This document shows, in pieces, positions 1 through 9,658 of a DNA stretch of 64,000 bases. Source of the stretch: Nocardioides sp. (GTDB lineage: Bacteria > Actinomycetota > Actinomycetes > Propionibacteriales > Nocardioidaceae). The translations under genes and the position numbers were made by a program. The stretch's first letter is position 1. The number at the start of each line of letters is the position of its first letter. The stretch covers positions 1 through 64,000 of the forward strand of contig PBYI01000037.1 in the NCBI GenBank assembly GCA_002729525.1, read 5' to 3'. The notes beneath the pieces were generated by a model. It did not search any database. It saw nothing but the letters and a program-made list of their open reading frames with translations, and was not told where the DNA came from.

Positions 1-410
1 CGCTCATCGAGGGCGTCGAGGGCCTCACAGATCGCCCGCGCCTGATCCGCGAGCACCTGCCCACGTCCCATCGCCGCGGCGACCTCCGGGTGCGACTCCA
101 GGCTGCGGGCGAGGTGCTGGGCGGCGAGCGCGACCGGGCGGGTCTGACGGGTGGCGTGGGCCAGCCAGTGCCCAGGCGTACGGGCACCGGACTCTGCTTC
201 GATCGCCACCTCACGACCGTGCACGATCAGCCGACCCTTCAGCTCGGTCAGCTGCGCCTCCAGCGCGACCAGGTCAGCGAGGGCGTCGCGGGTCTCCTGC
301 GCTCCCAGCGTCCTCAACGGGGCGTCGCGGACGTCCGCGACCGCGGCCCGGCAGCCGGTCACCCTGTCGGTGACCGGATGGCCGACAAGGGTCGTGGTGG
401 TGGCTGCCAT
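1..410 (-). CDS. DUF222 / 13E12-type HNH endonuclease family protein, N-terminal part
   Basis: The minus strand is open from an ATG at 408-410 to the window edge, giving about 136 residues that begin MAATTTTLVGHPVTD. The segment around LVALEAQLTELKGRL, followed by REVAIEAES and GHWLAHATRQTRPVA, is typical of the DUF222 region found in actinobacterial 13E12-repeat proteins. Family members usually carry a C-terminal HNH nuclease motif; that part lies outside the window. Such genes often occur in many copies per genome and their role is unknown. A GTG three codons upstream (417-419) is an alternative start. A dispersed intergenic repeat sits about 140 bp upstream. Confidence 0.8.
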   Translation of the reverse strand, partial: MAATTTTLVGHPVTDRVTGCRAAVADVRDAPLRTLGAQETRDALADLVALEAQLTELKGRLIVHGREVAIEAESGARTPGHWLAHATRQTRPVALAAQHLARSLESHPEVAAAMGRGQVLADQARAICEALDALDE

Positions 411-729
411 GACGGCCACGATGCCACCGACCACCGACACCCACCCCCGGCCATTCACAGCCTCCCCACCCAGTCTGACCTGCGGCGATACCTGTGGAGA
501 CAGAACGGACACCCGGGACGGCGTGTCGCGGCCGGCGCGCTCCTCGCGGTGGGTTCGACACCTCCCTCGCCGAGGGCTCGGTCGGGCTCAACCACCTCAG
601 GTCCGGAGGCGGTGAAACGTGGCATGGATCATGCCGTCGCCGGCTGGGGTTCACCCCCTCCGGTCATGCACCATAGACGCAGTTGTCCATGACAAGCCAT
701 GGGCAGAACCCAGACCAGGAGGTGTCCTG
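411..729. other. Intergenic region between the DUF222 gene and the 31-residue ORF
   Basis: No convincing gene is seen in these 319 bases. The ORFs that cross them on both strands have arginine/proline-rich compositions typical of frame shadows in GC-rich DNA. The stretch holds one copy of a dispersed repeat (552-600) and must contain the promoters for the two divergent genes, but no clear -35/-10 pair could be assigned. Confidence 0.5.
552..600 (-). repeat. Dispersed intergenic repeat, copy 1
   Basis: Read on the minus strand this has the form GAGGTGGTTGAGCCCGACC, then a variable GC-rich spacer, then GTCGAA-CC. The same arrangement occurs at 56111-56160, with 17 consecutive bases shared (GGTGGTTGAGCCCGACC). 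Motifs of the GGTGGTTGAG...GTCGAAACC type are, from general knowledge, abundant between genes in several actinobacterial genomes. This copy lies just upstream of the DUF222 gene. Confidence 0.6.
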
Positions 730-825
730 ATGACCACCAAGATCCGCAACGCCTACCGCGACCTCGACCGCGTCCTCACCGCGTTCGTCCCGTGGCACCA
801 GGGCACCTGGCGCCGCACCCGCTGA
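730..825 (+). CDS. Small basic ORF, 31 residues, unknown function
   Basis: An ATG at 730 is preceded by a strong ribosome binding site (AGGAGGTG, 5-6 bases away) and opens a 31-codon frame, MTTKIRNAYRDLDRVLTAF followed by VPWHQGTWRRTR. A perfect 14-bp hairpin follows 25 bases after the stop. Good initiation signal plus an immediate terminator argue that this is a real, independently transcribed small gene. The peptide is basic (several Arg/Lys) with an amphipathic first half and two Trp. No signal peptide or membrane segment is evident, and no family was recognised. Confidence 0.6.
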   Translation: MTTKIRNAYRDLDRVLTAFVPWHQGTWRRTR

Positions 826-850
826 GGGCACGCAGCACCACGGATCGCGA

Positions 851-879
851 GGACCCGGGAGCCGACGGCTCCCGGGTCC
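851..879 (+). terminator. Hairpin terminator after the 31-residue ORF
   Basis: GGACCCGGGAGCCG and CGGCTCCCGGGTCC form a perfect 14-bp inverted repeat with a one-base centre, 25 bases past the stop codon. The UvrA-like gene on the other strand ends at 910, so it may serve both directions. Confidence 0.75.
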
Positions 880-909
880 TGCTGCGTCCTGCTGCGTACC
901 GACCAGCCG

Positions 910-3267
<2,358 letters not shown>

Positions 3268-3370
3268 CTGTCTCCTCGGGAGGTGGTCGTGCGTCGTGCG
3301 GTGCGACTGCTCGGACCGGCGCCGCGGCCGGAAGTCATCGCCGCGCTCGGAGATCCGGCCGGCGCGGGTC

Positions 3371-3787
3371 TCAGGTCTGGTTGATCCGGATCAGCGTGCC
3401 CGCCGGGTCGCGGACGGCGCAGTCGCGGACGCCGTACGGCTGGTCCGCGGGCTCGGAGACGACGTCGACGTCGTGCGCGACCATCCGCTCGAACAGCCCG
3501 TCGAGGTCGTCGGTGCCGAGGGTGAGCATCGCGTAGGTGCCCTTGGCCATCAGCTCGGCCACCACGCGCCGCTCCTCGTCGGTGGTGCTCGGGTCGGGCA
3601 GGGGCGGCTGGATCACGATCGCGGTGCCCTCCCCGCCCGGTGGGCCGACGGTGATCCAGCGCATGGTGCCGCCGCCGACGTCCATCCGCACCTCGAGTCC
3701 GAGGACGTCGCGGTAGAAGCGGAGCGAGGCATCGGGATCGACGTGAGGCACGAAGGCGTAGTGCACGGAGAGGTCCATGAGCGGCAC
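3371..3787 (-). CDS. VOC (glyoxalase/bleomycin-resistance) family protein
   Basis: This 138-residue single-domain protein shows the VOC pattern: VPHVDPDASLRFYRDVLGLE at the start, a central beta-rich stretch (MRWITVGPPGG) and a C-terminal YGVRDCAVRDPAGTLIRI strand, the usual site of the metal-binding Glu or its substitute. It follows the AraC-type regulator by one base (3789/3787), so the two are co-transcribed. Regulator plus VOC pairs are common in actinobacteria, and the VOC protein is often a stress or drug-binding protein. The substrate cannot be inferred. Confidence 0.88.
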   Translation of the reverse strand: MPLMDLSVHYAFVPHVDPDASLRFYRDVLGLEVRMDVGGGTMRWITVGPPGGEGTAIVIQPPLPDPSTTDEERRVVAELMAKGTYAMLTLGTDDLDGLFERMVAHDVDVVSEPADQPYGVRDCAVRDPAGTLIRINQT

Positions 3788-3788
3788 G

Positions 3789-4283
3789 CTATGTGGCCCC
3801 GGTCGGCGACGGCTTCTCGATTCCTGACGGGTCGGCGGCGACGTCGCCGGGGACGAGACGGACGACGGGGCCGCCCTCGCGGCGTGGACGCTCCACGACC
3901 CGCGCGACGCAGGCAGGCAGGCCTTCCTCCTGCGCCGCGGCCCGCCGCCGGTACTCCCCCGGCGGCATCCCGACGAGCTCGGTGAAGCGCGTCGTGAAGG
4001 TGCCCAGCGACGACGACCCCACGGCCCAGCACACCTCCGTCACCGACAGGTCCCCGCGGCGCAGGAGCGCCATCGCCCGCTCCACCCGGCGCGTCATCAG
4101 GTACGAGTACGGCGACTCGCCGAACGCCCGGCGGAACTCCCGGCTGAGGTGGCCCGCACTCATCGCGGCGCCGCGCGCCAGCTCCTCGACGTCGAGCGGC
4201 CGGGCGTGCTCCCGGTCGATCCGGTCGCGCACGCGACGCAGTCGCACCAGGTCGTCCAGCCGCTGCTGCCCGGACGTCGCCAC
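3789..4283 (-). CDS. AraC family transcriptional regulator
   Basis: The 164-residue protein has an N-terminal AraC/XylS DNA-binding domain (residues about 15-112): LARGAAMSAGHLSREFRRAF is the first helix-turn-helix, and VTEVCWAVGSSSLGTFTTRF with GMPPGEYRR the second. There is no upstream sensor domain. The C-terminal 50 residues are polar and unlike a known effector domain. It sits directly upstream of a VOC gene in the same direction, so it probably controls that gene and itself; no operator was identified. Confidence 0.88.
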   Translation of the reverse strand: MATSGQQRLDDLVRLRRVRDRIDREHARPLDVEELARGAAMSAGHLSREFRRAFGESPYSYLMTRRVERAMALLRRGDLSVTEVCWAVGSSSLGTFTTRFTELVGMPPGEYRRRAAAQEEGLPACVARVVERPRREGGPVVRLVPGDVAADPSGIEKPSPTGAT

Positions 4284-4310
4284 GGCACCGATCGTGCCAC
4301 GTGCACGCGC

Positions 4311-4769
4311 TCAGGTGGTGCGCGTGAGCCGCAGCACCGGGATGTCCCGGTCGGTCTTCTCGGCGTACGACGTGAAGCGCGACGACTCACCGGTGATCCG
4401 GGTCCACGCGGCGTCCCGCTCGGCGCCCCCGAGCTCCTCCGCGCGCACCGGGAACATCTCGCCGTGCACCTGCGCGGTCGCGTCGTCCGGGGCGGCGGCC
4501 AGGTTGTGGTACCAGCCGGGGTTGCGCTGCGCGCCGTTGGCGGACGCCACCACGAGGTAGCGGCCGGGCCCGTCCGCGAAGCACATCACCGGGGTGGTCC
4601 GCGGCTCGCCCGAGCGGCGGCCGGTGGTGGTCAGCACCAGCACGTCCAGTCCCGCGAGACGTCCGCCGGTGAGCCGCAGGAGCCGCCGGACCACGGCGTT
4701 GCCGATCCGGAAGAACCGGCCGGCGGGCAGCTTCCCGCCACGCGTGCCGCGGGGGTGGGTGAAGGTCAC
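4311..4769 (-). CDS. Nitroreductase / deazaflavin (F420)-dependent oxidoreductase family protein
   Basis: Starting at GTG 4767-4769 the protein has 152 residues and reads VTFTHPRGTRGGKLPAGRFF. The segment LDVLVLTTTGRRSGEPRTTPV and the NPGWYHNLAAAPDDATAQVHG stretch are characteristic of the DDN-like split beta-barrel family, which binds F420 and reduces quinones or nitro compounds. A longer reading to 4889 overlaps the membrane-protein gene heavily and is Arg/Trp/Cys-rich, so the internal GTG was chosen. It starts 4 bases after the stop of the upstream membrane protein gene, implying co-transcription. Confidence 0.85.
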   Translation of the reverse strand: MTFTHPRGTRGGKLPAGRFFRIGNAVVRRLLRLTGGRLAGLDVLVLTTTGRRSGEPRTTPVMCFADGPGRYLVVASANGAQRNPGWYHNLAAAPDDATAQVHGEMFPVRAEELGGAERDAAWTRITGESSRFTSYAEKTDRDIPVLRLTRTT

Positions 4770-4773
4770 GCGC

Positions 4774-5796
4774 TCAGGGTCCCACCCCGGGGTCGCTCCC
4801 ACCAGGGTCTCCCGGCGCCGGCTCCGCCCCCGCTCGACGGCGCCGCACCTCGCGCACCACGACCAGTGGCACCGCCAGCACCACGCCACCGACGACGGGC
4901 ACCAGCGGGTGCAGGTCGGGGCGCAACGACTGGCCCAGCACCTGCAGCGACGCCTCGACGAGCTCGCGCAGCCCGGCCGAGGACCCGACGTCGAGGTTCC
5001 GCCCGTACGACGCGGCGTACGTCGCCGCCGTCAGCAGCGAGGGCACCACCCAGGCCGTCAGCAGGGCGAGCACCCAGGCCACCAGCCCGGCCGGGCGCCA
5101 GGGCCGCACGGACGAGAGCAGCAGCGCGAGCGCGACCGCCCCGGTCCAGGGGGTGACGTCGCGCAGCAGGAACGCACCCACCGAGCCGGGCGTCATCGAC
5201 CCGCCCTCGCCGAGGTCGAGCGCGCTCACCAGGACCGCGCCGACCCAGGCGGGCACGAGGGCCACCGGGACGGCCGCCGCGACGACCCGGACGGCCGGGC
5301 GTGGACCCACGGCGAGCAGACCGAGGCCGAGCCCGGCGACGGTGGCGGCGACCAAGGCACCCGTCGCTGCCCCGAGCACGAGCCCGGCGGAGGACGAGGA
5401 GGCCCGCAGCGGCCCCACCGCGGAGCGGCTCTGCACCAGCGACACTGCCGCCGTGACGACCACGGCGGTGTACGCGACCGTGACGTGGGTCAGACGGGCG
5501 ACCTCGGGACCACGCCGAGCGCGTGCGACGGCCACCGGCACGACCACGGCGAGCACCGACCCCACCAGCGCGGAGACGCCGAGCGTCACGACGGCGTACT
5601 CCCCCAGCGGCAGCATCACCCGCGGCTCGGCGCCCGGCGCGACGCCGGGCCAGGCGTTCGACAGCGGCAGGCGCAGCCCGTCGAGCAGGTGCGGCAGGAA
5701 GCCCACCGGCCACCACAGCACGGCGGCCAGGACCGCTGTCAGCGCGAGGTCGCGCGCGGGCGGACGCGACCCACCGGTTCCCGAGTCGGAGGGCAT
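4774..5796 (-). CDS. Multi-pass membrane protein, unknown function
   Basis: From ATG 5794-5796 the protein has 340 residues with roughly eight to nine hydrophobic segments, for example LALTAVLAAVLWWPVGFL near the N-terminus, YAVVTLGVSALVGSVLAVVV and LVPVVGGVVLAVPLVVV near the end. A basic, proline-rich tail follows. No transporter or enzyme signature was recognised. It is the first gene of a probable two-gene unit with the deazaflavin-type reductase. The open frame continues far upstream but that part is compositionally a shadow of the next gene. Confidence 0.75.
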   Translation of the reverse strand: MPSDSGTGGSRPPARDLALTAVLAAVLWWPVGFLPHLLDGLRLPLSNAWPGVAPGAEPRVMLPLGEYAVVTLGVSALVGSVLAVVVPVAVARARRGPEVARLTHVTVAYTAVVVTAAVSLVQSRSAVGPLRASSSSAGLVLGAATGALVAATVAGLGLGLLAVGPRPAVRVVAAAVPVALVPAWVGAVLVSALDLGEGGSMTPGSVGAFLLRDVTPWTGAVALALLLSSVRPWRPAGLVAWVLALLTAWVVPSLLTAATYAASYGRNLDVGSSAGLRELVEASLQVLGQSLRPDLHPLVPVVGGVVLAVPLVVVREVRRRRAGAEPAPGDPGGSDPGVGP

Positions 5797-5849
5797 GGCG
5801 GCACCGTAGCCGCCGACGACGGGAGCCGACGACGGGAGCCGACGCAGCG

Positions 5850-7304
5850 TCAGCCGCGCGCCGCACCGAGCCCGAGCAGCGCGGCCAGGCCGAGCGCGCT
5901 GCGCGGCTCGTACGGCGCCCGCCACAGCCCGCCGTGGACCGCGGCGTACGCCTCGTCCCGCCACGGGTGCTCGTGGCGCGGTCCGCCCCCGGTGTGCAGG
6001 TCGTGCACGAGAAGGGCAGCCATCAGCACGTTGGAGGTCGAGGGGTCGAAGACCTCGACGCCGAACCGGTGCGCCCCGGCGTACGCCGCCGCCAGCGCGC
6101 GGTTCTTCACCACCGACCGGGTGCGCGTGGGCGGGGCGACGTTCATCGACACCAGCGCGCCGTCGTGGCGCGCCACCGTGGCGCGCCAGCGCTGGAGCCG
6201 CTTGGCGAGCGCGTAGTTGGGTCCCTGCTGCGGCACCAGCGAGTCGACGACGCCTGGGTCGGTGCCGGGCACGTACGGCCGGCGCAGCAGCCGACCGCCG
6301 GACACGGTCCGCAGCGGGCGTCCGAGGAGCTTGGAGCCTCGCGAGCGCTGCTCGTAGCGCGCCACGGCCTGGTCGACGGCGTCCGCCGGTACGCCGAACA
6401 CATCGGTGGGGGTCGCGAGGAACGCCAGGGCCGTGTCGGGGCGGGCGTCCTGCAGCCGTCGGCCGAGCTCGTCGACGGCGGTGCTGACGCGCACGTTGGT
6501 CGCGCCGTCGGCGTACACGTAGTTGCCGAGCACGACCCGGCCCGGCTGCCCGGCCAGCCAGTCGGCCAGCGCCGGCACGTCCACGAGCAGGTCGGCGCCG
6601 GGCTTCCCGTCGGTGCCGGTCGGGGCGACGAGGGTGCCGGCGCCGTCGCGGGCCGTGCCGAGCACCCGGTCCCAGAGGTCCGCGCGCGGCAGGTCGATCG
6701 CGGCGACGCGGGCGCCCCACCGCGCGAGCGACGGGAGCGGCCCCATCTCGGCCCCGGCGCCGACGACGGCGACGGTGTGGCCCTCCAGCCGCAGCCAGTC
6801 GGGGTTCGCGACGAGCGTGTCGATCGCCTCCGACAAAGAGGGCTCGACGACGCCGGCCTCGACCCACGCGTCGACCCGACGGCGTACGTCGTCGCCGCGC
6901 AGCCGCTCGCCACGGTAGGGCAGCACCAACTCGGTGACCGGCTCGGAGGTGCCCTGCACCTCCCGGTGGCCCAGCGACACCCGGGTCGGCCAGTCGGTCA
7001 GCGGCCGCTCCGTACCGTCGTCGAGCACCCGCATCCGGTCGTGCAGCGACGCCAGCCCCTCACGGGCCAGCGCCACCGCGTCCTTGCGCGAGCCCAGCCC
7101 GGCCTCGATGAGCCGCCGGAAGTGGACGAGGTACGACGCCCGCCAGCCGGTCTCCTGCTCGGCACCCCGCGCACCGGTCGGGTCGACGGGCCGCAGCGCG
7201 TCGGCGACGACGGCCCGGCCGACCCGCGTGGTGCTGCGCCGGCCCTCCTCGTCGGGGTCGCTCGGGAAGACGAGTCCGTGCTGGTCAGACGCCATGTGCC
7301 TCAT
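5850..7304 (-). CDS. Conserved Rossmann-fold protein, unknown function
   Basis: The 484-residue protein contains VAVVGAGAEMGPLPSLARWG (residues about 175-194), a glycine-rich nucleotide-binding loop followed by AAIDLPRADLWDRV. It also has LVLPYRGERLRGDDVRRRVD earlier and a C-terminal NYALAKRLQRWRATVARHDG region. No catalytic family was recognised. The architecture suggests a soluble NAD(P)- or SAM-binding protein. ATG 7302-7304 and a second ATG three codons later are both possible starts; a weak GGGCAGG precedes the first. It appears to stand alone, with 53 bases to the membrane gene downstream. Confidence 0.7.
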   Translation of the reverse strand: MRHMASDQHGLVFPSDPDEEGRRSTTRVGRAVVADALRPVDPTGARGAEQETGWRASYLVHFRRLIEAGLGSRKDAVALAREGLASLHDRMRVLDDGTERPLTDWPTRVSLGHREVQGTSEPVTELVLPYRGERLRGDDVRRRVDAWVEAGVVEPSLSEAIDTLVANPDWLRLEGHTVAVVGAGAEMGPLPSLARWGARVAAIDLPRADLWDRVLGTARDGAGTLVAPTGTDGKPGADLLVDVPALADWLAGQPGRVVLGNYVYADGATNVRVSTAVDELGRRLQDARPDTALAFLATPTDVFGVPADAVDQAVARYEQRSRGSKLLGRPLRTVSGGRLLRRPYVPGTDPGVVDSLVPQQGPNYALAKRLQRWRATVARHDGALVSMNVAPPTRTRSVVKNRALAAAYAGAHRFGVEVFDPSTSNVLMAALLVHDLHTGGGPRHEHPWRDEAYAAVHGGLWRAPYEPRSALGLAALLGLGAARG

Positions 7305-7340
7305 CCTGCCCGACGCGAGCCCGCTCGTGCGGGCGTCTCG

Positions 7341-8222
7341 TCAGGACGCATCCAACGCGGCGAGCTCGTCGTCGGTGAGGTCGAGGTCGGCGGCGAGCGC
7401 GGAGTCACGCACCGACGTCGGTCGCTTCGCGCCCGGGATCGGGATGACGCACGGCGACTGGGCGAGCTCCCAGGCGAGGGCGACCTGCTGCGGGGAGACA
7501 CTGCGGGCCTCGGCGACCTCCGCGAACGCCGGGTGCTCGGTGCCCAGGCCCTTGGCGGAGTGCAGCCCGCCCAGCGGGCTCCACGGCAGGAACGCCAGCC
7601 CGAGCTCGGCGCACACGTCGATCTCGCCCCGGCTGGAGCGGAACGCCGGGGAGTACTGGTTCTGCACGCTCACCAGCGCGTCCCCGAGCACGTCGTGCGC
7701 GAGGCGGATCTGGTCGGCGTCGGCGTTGGAGAGGCCGACCATCGCGACCTTGCCGGCGTCGTGGACCTCCTTGAGCGTCCCGACGACCTCTTCGTAGGGC
7801 ACCGCGGGGTCGGGGCGGTGGTGCTGCCACAGGTCGATCACGTCGACGCCCAGGCGCCCGAGGCTGGCGTCGACGGCTGAGTGCAGGTGGGCGGCGGACG
7901 AGTCGAGCCCCCAGCCGCCGTCGTCGGTGCGGACGTGGCCGGCCTTGGTGGCGAGCAGCACGCGGTCGCGGACGCCGAGCTCGTCGAGCAGCGAGGCGAT
8001 GAGCCGCTCGTTGGCGCCGTTGGCCTCGATGCCGTCGTCCCCGGGGCCGTAGGCGTCCGCGGTGTCGAACAGGCTGACCCCGGCGTCGAGTGCGGCCCGG
8101 ATCGTGTCGAGCAGCTGCTCACGCGGTGCGGGGCCCTGCTGGTCGAAGGTCATCAGGCCGAGCCCGACGGCGCCGACCTCGACGCGTCCGACGGTGTCGT
8201 TGCCGATGTGTCGTGTCCTCAT
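7341..8222 (-). CDS. Aldo/keto reductase
   Basis: The 293-residue protein shows the AKR barrel and catalytic tetrad: DTADAYG (Asp53, Tyr58), LLATKAGH (Lys93) and LWQHHRP (His134 or 135). It ends with a VIPIPGAKRPTSV cofactor-binding segment of the usual AKR type. It probably reduces aldehydes or ketones with NADPH in the cytosol; the physiological substrate is unknown. It is 37 bases upstream of the Rossmann-protein gene on the same strand, so the two may share a transcript. Confidence 0.92.
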   Translation of the reverse strand: MRTRHIGNDTVGRVEVGAVGLGLMTFDQQGPAPREQLLDTIRAALDAGVSLFDTADAYGPGDDGIEANGANERLIASLLDELGVRDRVLLATKAGHVRTDDGGWGLDSSAAHLHSAVDASLGRLGVDVIDLWQHHRPDPAVPYEEVVGTLKEVHDAGKVAMVGLSNADADQIRLAHDVLGDALVSVQNQYSPAFRSSRGEIDVCAELGLAFLPWSPLGGLHSAKGLGTEHPAFAEVAEARSVSPQQVALAWELAQSPCVIPIPGAKRPTSVRDSALAADLDLTDDELAALDAS

Positions 8223-8284
8223 GCCACCGGTCTACCCGAGCCGTACGACGGGCCGGTCACCCGTCCGGGTCACGTACGCCGGAG

Positions 8285-9589
8285 TCAGCCCAGCGGGGCG
8301 GGCGTGCGGGCGAGCGCGCCGAGCCGGTCGCAGACCGCGTCGAGCCACGTCGAGACCGACACCCGCGCCTCGGGGGTGTCGGGGTAGCGGCAGCGCAGGT
8401 GCACCCCGCGGGCGTCGCGCACGAACCAGATCATCACGCCGTCGGTGCGGATGTCCGCCGAGACGAACTGACCCGAGTGACGCGGGTCCAGGCCGACCGG
8501 CAGCCGGTCGAGGTCGAGCCACGACACCGCGAACATGCCCGGCGCCTCCGGCATCCCGCCGTACGGCGCCAGCACGTCGGCCAGCGGCCACGACCCGAGC
8601 GCGACGGCCTCCTTGACCCGCGCCGTGCAGACGGTCGGGTCGGGGTCCTCGCACTCGAGCACCGCGTTGGTGATGAACCAGCCGCAGGCGTCGGTGTAGC
8701 CCTCGCCGTGCCGGCTGTGCACCGGGAACACCGCGCGCAGCGGCTCGCCGGCGAGCTCCAGGCTCAGCGTCGTCAGGACGGACACCACCAGCGGCAGCAC
8801 CCGCACCCGGCGCAGCGACGCCTGGTCGACGAGCCCGACGAGCTCCTCGGCGTCCAGCACGTCGCGGACCTCCACGACCTGCGGACGCGGCTCGGACACG
8901 TCGCCCAGTGGCAGCGGGAAGCGCGGCATGACCCCGCCGGACGCACGCAGGATCGCGTCCCAGCGGTGCCGGATGCGGGCGGGCACGGGCGGCCGTGCAC
9001 GCAGCTCGGCGGTGTGCCGGCTGAACGCCGGGGCGACCGGGAGGTCGGCGCCCGGGTCGCGGCCGGCGTCGAGGTCGTCGAGCATCACCAGCAGATCGCG
9101 GGCGAGCACCAGCAGCGACCACATGTCGACGTGGGCGTGGTCGGAGGCGATGACGACCACCGGGCGGCCGTCCTCGGGGGCGTCGGGCTCCACCAGGCAC
9201 AGGCGGTACGACGGGGCGGCGTACGACACGCACGCCTCGTCGAGCAGGTCGCGCAGCACCAGCCGGACGTCGGCGTCGGCAGCGACGGGGTGCTCGTGCC
9301 ACTCCCCCGGGCCGACGACGACCTCGCGCAGCACCGGGGTGCCCTGCGGGACGTCGGTGGGGCTGAAGACGGAGTTGAGCGTGCCGTGCCGAGCGACCAC
9401 CCGCACCCACGCGTCGGCGAGCCGGTCGTGGGCCACGGGGTCGTCGAGGCGCCACGAGATCGCCATCCACGAGCCCGCGCGGTCGCCGCTGCTGACATGC
9501 TTGCGCTGGTCGAAGGAGACCGGCAGCCGCTCCCCGGGGGCGCCGGCCACGAGGGCGTGGCTCCAGAGCCGTCCTGTGGGAAGGGTCAT
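8285..9589 (-). CDS. Free-standing condensation-domain (acyltransferase-like) protein
   Basis: From ATG 9589 the protein has 434 residues. IASDHAHVDMWS (catalytic His about 151, Asp about 155) matches the HHxxxDG motif of NRPS condensation, PapA and wax-ester synthase families, with Asp replacing the first His and Met replacing Gly. GWFITNAVLE fits the second structural motif of this fold (GxFxN). No carrier or adenylation domain is nearby. It may transfer an acyl group between CoA or a free acceptor. ATG 9589 was preferred to GTG 9613 because GAGG lies 8 bases before it. It is divergent from the next hydrolase gene. Confidence 0.72.
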   Translation of the reverse strand: MTLPTGRLWSHALVAGAPGERLPVSFDQRKHVSSGDRAGSWMAISWRLDDPVAHDRLADAWVRVVARHGTLNSVFSPTDVPQGTPVLREVVVGPGEWHEHPVAADADVRLVLRDLLDEACVSYAAPSYRLCLVEPDAPEDGRPVVVIASDHAHVDMWSLLVLARDLLVMLDDLDAGRDPGADLPVAPAFSRHTAELRARPPVPARIRHRWDAILRASGGVMPRFPLPLGDVSEPRPQVVEVRDVLDAEELVGLVDQASLRRVRVLPLVVSVLTTLSLELAGEPLRAVFPVHSRHGEGYTDACGWFITNAVLECEDPDPTVCTARVKEAVALGSWPLADVLAPYGGMPEAPGMFAVSWLDLDRLPVGLDPRHSGQFVSADIRTDGVMIWFVRDARGVHLRCRYPDTPEARVSVSTWLDAVCDRLGALARTPAPLG

Positions 9590-9658
9590 CTGCGTGACCT
9601 CGGTGAGCCGCACCGCCGTAATGTACGACCTGTCCGCACCTACCTTCGGGAGCCCACC

